DNA from: Variovorax sp. N23
GTDB lineage: Bacteria > Pseudomonadota > Gammaproteobacteria > Burkholderiales > Burkholderiaceae_C
Assembly (NCBI RefSeq): GCF_025486315.1
Contig: NZ_JAOOPY010000021.1
Span: 1 to 64,000, forward strand
Direction of reading: 5' to 3'
DNA length: 64,000 bases
Each line of letters opens with the position of its first letter. The first letter of the stretch is position 1. The notes beneath the pieces are model-generated. The model saw nothing but the letters and a program-made list of their open reading frames with translations, was not told the DNA's origin and did no database searches. The position numbers and the translations under genes are program-made. Shown piece by piece: positions 1-8,532 of the stretch.

Positions 1-298
1 GCACCTCGCTCAGAACGGGTGCATCGATTTTAATTTTGGAAGAGCGAGACTGGAAGTCTTTTCACACAGCCTCGGCCGACTGTAGCCTGTCGGCTACTTG
101 GCGCTTCGGGCCCGAAGCGGCTGTACGCTCTCCTCCGAAGCCGACGTTCGGTGGAACGGCAACCGTTGCACGTGCAGTCGAAAAGTCATTGGGGGTGATG
201 CTCCCGTGCGAGCTTTTCGTGCGAGCAGCCATCAACGGCACGGAATGCAAAGTTGATTCCAGGCCAACCGCAGACTGCTTGGTCGGAGACAATTCAAC
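1..298. other. Intergenic/degraded DNA before the MFS gene
   Basis: No convincing gene is seen. The only open frame here (36-302, plus) has no recognisable protein features and runs through low-complexity direct and inverted segments. A 21 bp sequence at 59-79 recurs at 1684-1704, so the stretch looks like debris of a small mobile element next to the MFS gene. Confidence 0.5.
59..79. repeat. 21 bp repeat copy, mobile-element end
   Basis: The sequence is identical to 1684-1704 and reads TTTTCACACAGCC followed by TCGGCCGA. At the second location it is the right half of an inverted-repeat pair, so this copy probably marks the right end of another, mostly lost, element. Confidence 0.6.
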
Positions 299-1498
299 AT
301 GACCCCGCCGGCTTCATCCACTTTGCGACAGATTCCGGCGGGGGTCTGGGTACTGGGTTTTGTCAGCATGCTGATGGACATCTCCTCTGAGATGATTCAC
401 AGCCTGCTTCCCTTGTTCATGGTCACGACGCTCGGTACCAGCGTGCTTGCGGTCGGGCTCGTGGAGGGGCTGGCCGAATCGACCGCCCTCATCGTCAAGG
501 TCTTCTCCGGCGCCCTGAGCGACTATTTGGGCAAGCGGAAAGGCTTGGCAGTAGCAGGCTATCTGCTCGGAGCCATCAGCAAGCCCTTGTTTGCATTGAC
601 GACAAGCCTCGGCGTGGTCGTCACGGCGCGCTTGCTAGACCGGGTCGGCAAGGGAATTCGAGGCGCACCGCGGGATGCTCTGGTGGCAGACCTCACCCCC
701 AAGCACATGCGGGGAGCAGCATTCGGCTTGAGGCAGTCGCTCGATACGGTCGGCGCGTTCGTTGGTCCGTTGATTGCCGTCGGCCTAATGCTGCTCTGGG
801 CCAACGATTTTCGAGCGGTGTTCTGGGTCGCGACGATACCCGCACTCCTCGCCGTAGCGCTCCTGTTGTTTGGACTGCGCGAGCCAAAGCGCGATGAGTC
901 GCTTCCCAGAACCAATCCCATTCGCCGAGAGAACATCAAACGGCTACCTAAGGCCTACTGGTGGGTGGTCGGGGTCGGCACCATTTTCACGCTGGCACGA
1001 TTCAGCGAAGCGTTTCTGGTCTTGCGCGCCCAACAGAGCGGCATACCGCCCGCGCTAGTCCCGCTGGTGATGGTCGCCATGAGCGTCGTTTACGCTGCGT
1101 CCGCATATCCATTCGGAAAACTGGCGGACGCGATGAGCCACCGCCGGCTCTTGGGCCTAGGCCTCCTCGTGCTATTGGCCGCCGACCTCGTCCTCGCCAG
1201 CGGCATGAACTGGATTGCCCTGTTCAGCGGCGTTGCACTGTGGGGAGTTCATATGGGCATGACGCAAGGCCTGCTTGCCACCATGGTGGCTGACACTGCA
1301 CCTGAGGATTTGCGCGGTACCGCATATGGAGTGTTCAACCTCGCCGTCGGCCTTGCGATGCTTGCAGCCAGCACACTCGCAGGCGTCCTGTGGGACGCCT
1401 TTGGAGCGGCCTCGACCTTCTATACCGGCGCGGCAATCTGCTTGGTTGCGTTGTCTGCCATAGGCTGGCATGCTAAGGAACGCTCGGAACTCGTCTAA
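299..1498 (+). CDS. MFS transporter
   Basis: A 399 aa inner-membrane protein with about twelve hydrophobic segments, typical of the major facilitator superfamily. The motif A loop is visible at residues 71-82 (GALSDYLGKRKG), followed by a conserved LLDRVGKGIRGAPRD stretch around 112-126 that is characteristic of one drug/metal efflux-like MFS subgroup. The substrate cannot be told from sequence. The ATG at 299 is the first methionine of the frame and is followed immediately by a plausible N-terminus. The gene stands alone between element-like repeats (59-79 and 1555-1704), and its base composition is lower in GC than the genes after 4.8 kb, which fits carriage on an acquired block. Confidence 0.85.
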   Translation: MTPPASSTLRQIPAGVWVLGFVSMLMDISSEMIHSLLPLFMVTTLGTSVLAVGLVEGLAESTALIVKVFSGALSDYLGKRKGLAVAGYLLGAISKPLFALTTSLGVVVTARLLDRVGKGIRGAPRDALVADLTPKHMRGAAFGLRQSLDTVGAFVGPLIAVGLMLLWANDFRAVFWVATIPALLAVALLLFGLREPKRDESLPRTNPIRRENIKRLPKAYWWVVGVGTIFTLARFSEAFLVLRAQQSGIPPALVPLVMVAMSVVYAASAYPFGKLADAMSHRRLLGLGLLVLLAADLVLASGMNWIALFSGVALWGVHMGMTQGLLATMVADTAPEDLRGTAYGVFNLAVGLAMLAASTLAGVLWDAFGAASTFYTGAAICLVALSAIGWHAKERSELV

Positions 1499-1554
1499 GC
1501 GACGTACTACGCTGTCGTTGTTACGTGTGCGATGCCAGTGAAATGTCCGCTGCT

Positions 1555-1704
1555 GGCCGAGGCTGTGTGAAAACTCGATTCGCTGGGCATCACTCCGAAA
1601 CTCGACCTCTCAGATAGGCGCAGGCTGCGCTTTTTCGAATGCGCCAAGGGGTCAAGGACCCCTGAAAACATTGCCCAACAGGGTTTTCACACAGCCTCGG
1701 CCGA
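1555..1704. mobile_element. MITE-like remnant with 20 bp perfect inverted repeats
   Basis: The perfect inverted repeat GGCCGAGGCTGTGTGAAAAC lies at 1555-1574 and its complement at 1683-1702. The core between the GGCTGTGTGAAAAC ends is about 136 bp and too short to code for a transposase. GGCCGA appears in direct orientation on both outer sides (1555-1560 and 1699-1704) and could be a target duplication. Most likely it is a non-autonomous or internally deleted insertion sequence; the family was not identified. Confidence 0.6.
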
Positions 1705-1746
1705 ATTTTGCCTTTTTGAACGCCCGCCGTGCGGGCGTCGCGAACA

Positions 1747-2370
1747 TCATGCGTCAGTTTGCTCGGCCATCTCCAGCGCATCTTCCACCTCGATGCAGAG
1801 GTAGCGCACGGTGCTTTCCAGCTTGGTATGTCCGAGCAAAAGCTGAACTGCGCGCAGATTCTTGGTTCGGCGATAGACCAGTGAGGCCTTCGTGCGCCGC
1901 ATCGAATGCGTGCCGTAGGCCGCCGGATCCAACCCGATCTCCTCGACCCATCCGTCGACTATGCCCGCGTACTGGCGTGTTCCAGGGTGCGGAGATGTAC
2001 TCACCCGGCTCGGAAACAGAAAGTCCTCGGCGCGAAGGTGGGCGACCTTCATCCAGTTCGCTACAGCTTCTCTTGTTGGGTCCGTAAGCTCGAATTGAAC
2101 AGGACGCCCGGTCTTTTGCTGGATCACGCTGGCCCGTGCGGCAGCACGGTCACCGGTGGCAACGTCGCGCACACGTAGCTTGACCAGATCGCATGCTCGA
2201 AGCTTGCTGTCAATGCCCAAGTTGAACAGCGCCAGTTCGCGGGTTCGGCAGGAAAGCTGCAAGCGCACGCGGATCGCCCAGATCTCCTTGAGCTTGAAAG
2301 GCCTCTTCTGTCCGACGAGCTTGTCCTTGTTCCATGGAGGGCGGGGTGTTGAGACGGTCGGGGATTCCAT
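1747..2370 (-). CDS. Short tyrosine recombinase/integrase
   Basis: A 207 aa site-specific recombinase of the tyrosine (phage integrase) family. The whole catalytic set is present: Arg58 in LRACDLVKLR, Lys86 in QQKTGRP, His155-x-x-Arg158 in THSMRR, His181 in LLGHT and the nucleophile Tyr190 in VRYL. The N-terminal core-binding (SAM-like) domain of full integrases is absent or very short: only about 45 residues precede the catalytic fold. Such about 200 aa catalytic-only recombinases are common in betaproteobacteria, so this need not be a truncation. It sits inside the low-GC block that ends in a disrupted yihY gene, so it may have moved this DNA, or may only travel with it. Confidence 0.88.
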   Translation of the reverse strand: MESPTVSTPRPPWNKDKLVGQKRPFKLKEIWAIRVRLQLSCRTRELALFNLGIDSKLRACDLVKLRVRDVATGDRAAARASVIQQKTGRPVQFELTDPTREAVANWMKVAHLRAEDFLFPSRVSTSPHPGTRQYAGIVDGWVEEIGLDPAAYGTHSMRRTKASLVYRRTKNLRAVQLLLGHTKLESTVRYLCIEVEDALEMAEQTDA

Positions 2371-2529
2371 GTCGGTCTCCTACGCAGTTTGGGGACCGAC
2401 ACTTTGCCCCTGCCCACATGGCTTCGCTGGGCCCAAGGCGGTCCGTCACCTCATCATCCGGTTCGCAGCCGAAAAGCCGACACCCGGAACATGCGCTGAT
2501 GGACGCGAGCCCTTCGCTCAATATTTTCT

Positions 2530-2553
2530 GGGCTGAGTGAATTCACTCAGCCC
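2530..2553. repeat. 24 bp perfect palindrome between integrase and acyltransferase
   Basis: A perfect self-complementary sequence centred on GAATTC with arms GGGCTGAGTGAA, followed by a run of nine C. There is no loop and no T tract, so it is a poor intrinsic terminator. It could be an operator for the acyltransferase gene, a recombinase site or a cruciform; the sequence alone does not decide. Confidence 0.5.
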
Positions 2554-2585
2554 CCCCCCTGACAATCCCTGCCCAACACCAACTT

Positions 2586-3713
2586 GTGTCGTTGATATCC
2601 ATGAGTCGCCTTCCTGGTCTGGACCTGCTTCGTGCCATCGCCATCGTTTGGGTCATGTTTTTCCATTCATTCCTGGTTGGCGGGATGGGTCCAGCCTTCG
2701 AGTGGCTTTCGCGTTTTGGCTGGGCCGGCGTGGATATTTTTTTCGTACTCAGCGGCTTCTTGATCGGCACGCAGGTGCTCCGGCAGCTGCCGCGGAGCGC
2801 AGCCTTTTCAGTGCGCGACTTTTACGCGCGACGTGCTTGGCGCATCCTGCCGCCCTTTGCCGTGGTGTTGGCGCTCTATGCGTTCTTCCCGACTCTGCGC
2901 GAAGCGCCAGGGCTTCAGCCGTGGTGGCAGTTCGCTACGTTCACGATGAACTTGCTGATCGACTACGACCGCAACCAGGCGTTCTCGCACGCATGGTCCC
3001 TCTGTGTGGAGGAACACTTCTATCTCGTCTTTCCGCTTCTGGCGTGGTGGCTGACGAGGCGAGCATCCGCGTCGCGATTCCTAGGCGCTTGCGCGACCGC
3101 GGTGATACTTGGCATTGCACTGCGGGGCGCAACTTGGCTGCACTATACGGCGATCGATCCGCCGCGCAACTGGTTCATTGAGGAACTCTACTACCCCACG
3201 TGGATGCGCTTGGACGGCCTGCTAATGGGCGTGATGCTGGCAACCCTGCGGGTGTATCGGCCGCAGATTTGGACACGTCTGCAGCTACGTTCCAATGCCT
3301 TCTTGCTGGGAGGAGTGGTGGTGTGCTGCCTGGCGTTCTGGTTGTTTCGCGACCGCACGGGTCTTCTCGCCAATACGCTCGGCTGGCCATTGCTGTCATT
3401 CGGGTTCGGGCTGCTGGTGTTTGCCGGTGCAGATCGCCGTAGTCTTATCGGCCGTTGGCGGGCGCCAGGCGTGGGCTGGATTGCCACAATCTCGTACAGC
3501 CTCTATCTGAGCCACAAGATCGCTTTTCATGTCGTGCACGCGGTGGTCGCACCGTCGATGCAGGGTTACGATGTACTCCTGTTTCTGACATATTCGCTCG
3601 CCGCTCTTCTGCTTGGGGCAGCTCTGCACTACCTCGTCGAGCGCCCGTTCTTGCGCTGGCGCGATCAGCGGGTAAACGCATCAAAATCCGACCCGAAGCC
3701 CGCTACGGTGTAA
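2586..3713 (+). CDS. Acyltransferase 3 family membrane protein (OafA/YrhL-like)
   Basis: A 375 aa integral-membrane acyltransferase of the acyltransferase-3 family, which transfers acetyl or other acyl groups to sugars of O-antigen, exopolysaccharide or lipid carriers at the inner membrane. Diagnostic features are the N-terminal LDLLRAIAIVWVMFFHS segment with Arg16 and His27, the GVDIFFVLSGFLIG helix at about residues 48-61, and about ten further membrane segments ending in LHYLVERPFLRW. No SGNH domain is fused. The frame opens with GTG at 2586; ATG at 2601 is an equally possible start. No strong ribosome binding site precedes either. The gene is alone in the acquired block. Confidence 0.88.
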   Translation: MSLISMSRLPGLDLLRAIAIVWVMFFHSFLVGGMGPAFEWLSRFGWAGVDIFFVLSGFLIGTQVLRQLPRSAAFSVRDFYARRAWRILPPFAVVLALYAFFPTLREAPGLQPWWQFATFTMNLLIDYDRNQAFSHAWSLCVEEHFYLVFPLLAWWLTRRASASRFLGACATAVILGIALRGATWLHYTAIDPPRNWFIEELYYPTWMRLDGLLMGVMLATLRVYRPQIWTRLQLRSNAFLLGGVVVCCLAFWLFRDRTGLLANTLGWPLLSFGFGLLVFAGADRRSLIGRWRAPGVGWIATISYSLYLSHKIAFHVVHAVVAPSMQGYDVLLFLTYSLAALLLGAALHYLVERPFLRWRDQRVNASKSDPKPATV

Positions 3714-3881
3714 CACGGCCAGTGTTGGATCCCGCCTCAGTTCGCGGCGCGACATGACTGCAAAACATCCAGCCTCCGATGCGACAGCCCCGGGGGTGAA
3801 CCCTGGCGGGCCGTGCCGCGACGCCCGCCCGGAAGCTGCCCATCGCCACCGACCGTTGATGGCCGAATTTTGCCGGTCGCC

Positions 3882-4223
3882 TCAGGGACTGCTCGCGTGG
3901 TCGAACGCTTTGGGCTCCGAGCCGTTCCTGTCTCGGTAGGCGGTGATGACCTCTTGGGCCTGAACGCGTTCACCCGCAGCCATCCTCCGCACGAAAGGTA
4001 CGAGCCAGCCGGCATCAGCGCTCTCGAAGTGTGCGGCCCATGACGGCTCAAGAGCCTCGGCGGCGGCAAGGAAGGCCGCAGCCGCTCCGTGTCCAACCCC
4101 TTCCGCGACCCCGACCGGATGCTGCGCGCCCTCGAACGCCAGTGAAACCTCGTAGGGCCACAGAAAGTCCCCAGATGTCGGAAGCGGCTTGGTCGCGGTG
4201 GCAAGGACGTAGTAGGTAGCCAT
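3882..4223 (-). CDS. Hypothetical protein
   Basis: A predicted 113 aa cytoplasmic protein that I do not recognise. The chosen start is ATG at 4223 (MATYYVLATATK); an upstream in-frame methionine exists at 4292 but would overlap the oppositely oriented frame. The sequence is alanine-rich with a helical middle (AAAAFLAAAEALEPSW) and has no signal peptide or membrane segment. It lies in the acquired block and diverges from the next gene. Confidence 0.45.
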   Translation of the reverse strand: MATYYVLATATKPLPTSGDFLWPYEVSLAFEGAQHPVGVAEGVGHGAAAAFLAAAEALEPSWAAHFESADAGWLVPFVRRMAAGERVQAQEVITAYRDRNGSEPKAFDHASSP

Positions 4224-4322
4224 GGGCTTCAGTTGTAGCGAATTGAGAGGCTCTGTCGAATGGCCGGTTGTGGCCGAGAGCAGCCATCGCATTTACGATT
4301 GCCATTCCAGGACTTCATCACA

Positions 4323-5465
4323 ATGGAAATCAAGATCAAGGCGAAACCGGACAGAGATGACTACTCATCGCTCCGGTATAGGGTGACCCCGTTCAGCGCT
4401 GCGGGCCACTACCCGCGGGGCATCTTCAGTTTTCCAACTGCCGCATTCGTCGCTGACGAAGAGGTCGTATTTGCTGTCACACATTGCTCAACCTGGCGCT
4501 CGCAGGAAGATCTCCCGTACAGCGAAGTCGATTGGATGAAGCCGGAGATCGTTCGACTGCTCGGCTCACTCATGTTCTGCGAGAGGTTCACCGAGCGTCG
4601 CTGCTGTTTCTATCCTCGAGTTCACGCTGATGTGATTCTCGGCAACGATCACTTGGATTTGCAGGATCATGGCTGCATCAGTCAGATCAAGGCCGCCGTC
4701 ATCGGCGACAAGCGCTTCACGTCTCCGGCACTCTCTAAGAGTGAATGGCAGGGCGTCGGGGCGGAAGGCTACCTGTTCGATCCAGGTGAGTTGAACATTG
4801 ATCTATGCGACGCCTATGCGCCGCAGGTGGTGCGCGACGCGATGCAGCCCGTCATCCAGCAGGTGCTGGCCCAGCGCAACCAGGCGCTGCTAACGATCGG
4901 CGTGCTCGCCACGCTGTGGACCGCATCGTCCGGCATGCAGGCGGTGCGCTCGGCGCTGAACCGTGCCTACGGCATCGAGCGGGGCCTGCCGTTCTGGAAG
5001 GCGCGCATCAAGTCGACCCTGTTCACGGTCGTCGTGGGTGCCGGCGTGCTGGCCGCCTTCAGCTCGGTGGTGGTCATGCCCTATGTGTGGGCGTTGCTCG
5101 AGAAGAGCGTCGGTGCCGGGCAGGACACGGTATGGCTGCGCAACAGCGTGCGCTACGGCTCGGCCTACGTCGTGCTGACGGTGCTGTATGCGCTGCTGTA
5201 CGGCTGGCTGCCCGACATCCGCCAGCGGATCTACACCGTGATGCCGGGCGCCCTGATGGGCGCTGCGCTGTGGGTGGCGGCCGCCGCGACGCTGTCGTAC
5301 ACCCTGCGCAGCGCCGGCAAGCTGGCCTTGCTGTACGGCAGCTTCGCGGGCGTGGTGGCCACGCTGGTGTTTCTCTATATCAGCGCGACCACGCTGATCT
5401 TCGGCGCGGAGATCAACGGGGTGCTGCGCGAGAAGGTGGGGGGGCCTTCGCATGCGAATCCATGA
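4323..5465 (+). CDS. Chimeric frame: unknown N-terminus fused to 5'-truncated YihY/BrkB
   Basis: One uninterrupted 380 aa frame made of two unlike parts. Residues 1 to about 162 are an unrecognised soluble segment with Cys and aromatic residues (FCERFTERRCCFYPRVHAD). From about residue 163 (PQVVRDAMQPVIQQ) to the end it is a YihY/virulence-factor BrkB membrane protein, with the family signature LWTASSGMQAVRSALNRAYG and the terminal LIFGAEINGVLREK. YihY proteins of this type are normally near 290 aa, so the first two or three transmembrane helices are missing. GC content also rises at about 4.8 kb. I infer that the acquired block inserted into yihY and by chance fused in frame. A read-through start at 4260 is possible. 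Function is doubtful. Confidence 0.7.
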   Translation: MEIKIKAKPDRDDYSSLRYRVTPFSAAGHYPRGIFSFPTAAFVADEEVVFAVTHCSTWRSQEDLPYSEVDWMKPEIVRLLGSLMFCERFTERRCCFYPRVHADVILGNDHLDLQDHGCISQIKAAVIGDKRFTSPALSKSEWQGVGAEGYLFDPGELNIDLCDAYAPQVVRDAMQPVIQQVLAQRNQALLTIGVLATLWTASSGMQAVRSALNRAYGIERGLPFWKARIKSTLFTVVVGAGVLAAFSSVVVMPYVWALLEKSVGAGQDTVWLRNSVRYGSAYVVLTVLYALLYGWLPDIRQRIYTVMPGALMGAALWVAAAATLSYTLRSAGKLALLYGSFAGVVATLVFLYISATTLIFGAEINGVLREKVGGPSHANP

Positions 5466-6498
5466 ACTCAAGCAGCGGCTGCGCGCGGCCGGCGCGGGGC
5501 CCAGCCATGAGCAGCGCATCCTCCGGCTGTGGTCGCATGCGCTGCCCCGCAACAGCGGCCGGCGGCTGCCCGCGAGCTTCTTCCCGTCATCGCTGATGGC
5601 AGTCCTGCCGGCCATCGAGGCCGAGCTGGCCGGGCTCGCACGCATCCAGTCCGTGCATCCGGGCGACGGTGGCGCCGAGCGACTGCTGGTCGCGCTGGCG
5701 GACGGGCAGACGGTGGAGAGCGTGCTGCTGCCCGGCGGCGGGCTGTGCGTCTCGTCGCAGGTGGGGTGCGCCGTCGGCTGCCGCTTCTGCATGACGGGCC
5801 GCGACGGCTTGCTGCGCCAGGTCGGCAGCGCCGAGATCATCGCCCAGGTCGCGCTCGCGCGGCTGCGCCGGCCGGTGCGCAAGGTCGTGTTCATGGGCAT
5901 GGGCGAACCGGCCCACAACCTCGACAACGTGATGGAGGCCATCGAGCTACTGGGCACGGTGGGCAACGTCGGCCACAAGAACCTGGTGTTCTCCAGCGTC
6001 GGCGACCCGCGCGCGTTCGAGCGACTGCATCGGGAGCGCGTCAAGCCGGCGCTCGCGCTGTCGCTGCACACGACCCGGGCCGAACTTCGAAGAGAACTGC
6101 TTCCGCGCGCGCCGGCCATGACGCCCGAGGAACTGGTCGACGCCGGCGAGCGCTATGCCCGCGCCACCAGCTACCCGATCCAGTACCAGTGGACGCTGCT
6201 CGAAGGCGTCAACGACGGCGACGACGAGATCGAGGGCATCGTGCGGCTGCTGTCGGGCAAGTACGGCGTGCTCAACATGATTCCGTTCAACGCCGTCGAT
6301 GGCGTGGCCTTCAGCCGCCCCGCGCTGGCGCGTTGCGAAGGGATGGCCCGCACGCTGCACGCGCGCGGCATCCTCACGAAGCTGCGGCACTCGGCCGGGC
6401 AGGACATCGACGGCGGCTGCGGTCAATTGCGCGCGCGCGCCGGCGAGGTGCCGATCGCGTTTCGCCGAGGTGTCGCGGCCCCGCCGATCGCCCGCTGA
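5452..6498 (+). CDS. RlmN/Cfr-family radical SAM RNA methyltransferase (paralogue)
   Basis: A 348 aa radical SAM enzyme of the RlmN/Cfr family, which methylates C2 or C8 of an adenine in 23S rRNA and, for RlmN, tRNA. The 4Fe-4S motif CAVGCRFC has cysteines at 106, 110 and 113. Both mechanistic cysteines of the family are also present: Cys99 in CVSSQVGC, and Cys323 in GGCGQL, which is methylated during catalysis. The N-terminal helical accessory domain is shorter and more divergent than in E. coli RlmN (384 aa), and the gene is not in the usual rlmN neighbourhood, so it is probably a second, specialised copy. It overlaps the preceding frame by 14 bp, suggesting an old yihY-rlmN-like operon. 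Confidence 0.85.
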   Translation: MRIHELKQRLRAAGAGPSHEQRILRLWSHALPRNSGRRLPASFFPSSLMAVLPAIEAELAGLARIQSVHPGDGGAERLLVALADGQTVESVLLPGGGLCVSSQVGCAVGCRFCMTGRDGLLRQVGSAEIIAQVALARLRRPVRKVVFMGMGEPAHNLDNVMEAIELLGTVGNVGHKNLVFSSVGDPRAFERLHRERVKPALALSLHTTRAELRRELLPRAPAMTPEELVDAGERYARATSYPIQYQWTLLEGVNDGDDEIEGIVRLLSGKYGVLNMIPFNAVDGVAFSRPALARCEGMARTLHARGILTKLRHSAGQDIDGGCGQLRARAGEVPIAFRRGVAAPPIAR

Positions 6499-6634
6499 GG
6501 ACCCGGTTGCACCCGCATCGCGCGCTGGCGGCAGCGGCGACTGTCACGCCATCTACGCGTAAACGCTGTACCGTGCCCGATTGTTGCTAGGGAAGAATTC
6601 CCGACGCACCGTCGCACTGGAATTCCGGCACAGC

Positions 6635-7141
6635 ATGACCTCCTTCCGCGTTACCTCCGCCGTCGCACGCACCCTGGCGACCGCTGCCCTGACCCTGGGC
6701 GCGCTCGTTGCCGCGCATGCCGCGGCCAATCCGCCGATCCGCATGGCCGACGGCGTCGAATACATGTGCGGCGGCGCGGACAAGACCGAGGCGCAGTTCC
6801 TGCAGATGGTGTCGCCGCGCTGGGCCGCGACGCTCGAATTCGCCCTGGGGCAGGGCGCGCACGGAACGCTGCCGTCCGACGTGCAGGTCCTGGTGCGCGA
6901 CAAGTACAACGGCAAGCTGGTGATGGAAACCACCGCCACCGGCCCGCTGATGCTGACGCGGCTCGAGCCTGGCTCTTACGACGTCGAAGCGACCCTCGGC
7001 GGCATCACGCTGACCCAGCAGGTGAACGTGTTCAACGGCATGCCGGTCAAGGCGCGCTTCGTCTGGCCGTCGAACATCGACGTGCCGCCGCTGGCCGGCA
7101 GCACCATCGTGACGCAGGACGCCTCGGCCGCGCGCCGCTGA
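6635..7141 (+). CDS. Exported carboxypeptidase-regulatory-like domain protein
   Basis: A 168 aa protein with a signal peptide (MTSFRVTSAVARTLATAALT onward to AHA-A). The mature part contains a beta-rich segment (GPLMLTRLEPGSYDVEATLGG) typical of carboxypeptidase-regulatory-like or transthyretin-like folds found in periplasmic proteins. No enzyme motif is visible and the role is unknown. ATG at 6635 is preferred over the in-frame ATG at 6581 because the signal peptide begins there. Confidence 0.6.
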   Translation: MTSFRVTSAVARTLATAALTLGALVAAHAAANPPIRMADGVEYMCGGADKTEAQFLQMVSPRWAATLEFALGQGAHGTLPSDVQVLVRDKYNGKLVMETTATGPLMLTRLEPGSYDVEATLGGITLTQQVNVFNGMPVKARFVWPSNIDVPPLAGSTIVTQDASAARR

Positions 7142-7350
7142 CGCACCGAAGGGGTCCGCCGCGGCGACCCAACCCGGGCACCCACACGCTCCCCGGCGCC
7201 TTCCTGGCGCCATTCTTCCCACCGCTCCCCTCGACGCTGGCACGGGCCTTGAATGCGCCCCTGCCGCCTCGCATCTGCGCCCCCTCGGGTTTCTCCCTTG
7301 CGCCACCCGCGCACCGCTCCGTCTCGTTCGCCGTCTCCGATCGCTCCCGC

Positions 7351-8532
7351 ATGCCGCTACGCCCCCTGTCCATCCTCACCGCCCTGCTGCATGTCTACAT
7401 CGGTCTGCGGCTGCTGCCGGCGCTGGCCGCGCTCACGCCGGTCGGGGCGCTGCTCCTGCTGGCCGCACTGGTCGTCTCCGCGGCGACCATCCCGCTGCCC
7501 TTCGTGGGCCTGCGCACGGCGCGGCCGCCGCTGCCCGATGCCTGGCGCTGGCTCGGCCTGATCAGCATGGGCTGGTTCTCGTCGATGTTCGTCCTCACGC
7601 TGGCGCGTGATGCGGGGCTCGCGCTCACCTGGGGGGGCCAGTGGGCGGCCGGCGGCCAGGTCGACTGGCCGGGCACGCAGGGGTGGAGTGCCGTCGCCGT
7701 CGTGCTGCTGGCCACGCTGGTCACGACGATCGGCTTCTTCAACGCACGCCGCACCGCGCGGGTGCGGACGGTCGAGGTGCCGATCGACGGCCTGCCGCCG
7801 GCCCTCATCGGCTTCACGATCGCGCAGCTCAGCGACATCCACGTCGGGCCGACCATCCGGCGCGGCTACATCCAGCGCATCGTCGACGCGGTGAACCGGC
7901 TGGAAGCCGATGCCATCGCCATCACCGGCGACCTGGTGGACGGCAGCGTGGCCGAGCTGCGCGACCACATCGCGCCCCTGGCCGACCTGCGCGCGCGACA
8001 CGGCACCTTCGTGGTGACCGGCAACCACGAGTACTACGCGGGTGCGCACGCCTGGATCGACGAACTGCGCCGGCTCGGCCTGCGGGTGCTGCTCAACGAG
8101 CATGTGCTGCTGGCGGCCCGGCGCGCCAAGGGGGCGCAGACCGATGAAGAGGTCGGCGCGATGACGCTGGTGCTCGCCGGCGTGACCGACTACACCGCAG
8201 TGCACTTCGACGCCGCGCATGCCAGCGACCCGCAGGCCGCGCTCGCCGGCGCGCCCGACGCGATCACGACGCGGGTGCTGCTGGCGCACCAGCCGCGCAG
8301 CGCCCCGGCCGCGGCGGAAGCGGGCTTCCAGCTGCAGATCTCCGGCCACACGCACGGCGGCCAGTTCTTTCCCTGGAACCTGTTCGTGCCGCTGCAGCAG
8401 CCCTTCACCGCTGGCCTGAACCGCCTGGAGGGCATGTGGGTCTACACCAGCCGAGGCACCGGTTACTGGGGACCACCGAAGCGTTTCGGCGCGCCGTCGG
8501 AGATCACCTTGCTCCGACTGGTCGCGCGCTGA
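7351..8532 (+). CDS. Membrane-anchored metallophosphoesterase (YkuE-like)
   Basis: A 393 aa protein with four or five N-terminal membrane segments (residues 1 to about 135) followed by a calcineurin-type metallophosphoesterase domain. The metal-binding motifs appear in order: QLSDIHVGP, ITGDLVDG, VTGNHEYY and SGHTHGGQ. Members of this family (YkuE, YaeI) hydrolyse phosphodiesters, including lipid A or UDP-sugar derivatives at the membrane; the substrate here is not shown. The frame is open far upstream, but ATG at 7351 begins the first hydrophobic segment. The stop codon directly abuts the stop of the convergent phasin gene. Confidence 0.85.
   Translation: MPLRPLSILTALLHVYIGLRLLPALAALTPVGALLLLAALVVSAATIPLPFVGLRTARPPLPDAWRWLGLISMGWFSSMFVLTLARDAGLALTWGGQWAAGGQVDWPGTQGWSAVAVVLLATLVTTIGFFNARRTARVRTVEVPIDGLPPALIGFTIAQLSDIHVGPTIRRGYIQRIVDAVNRLEADAIAITGDLVDGSVAELRDHIAPLADLRARHGTFVVTGNHEYYAGAHAWIDELRRLGLRVLLNEHVLLAARRAKGAQTDEEVGAMTLVLAGVTDYTAVHFDAAHASDPQAALAGAPDAITTRVLLAHQPRSAPAAAEAGFQLQISGHTHGGQFFPWNLFVPLQQPFTAGLNRLEGMWVYTSRGTGYWGPPKRFGAPSEITLLRLVAR

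Noticed and set aside
36..302. Open frame of 88 codons before the MFS gene
   Set aside because: It has no domain, no ribosome binding site and overlaps repeat debris; a frame of similar size exists on the opposite strand.
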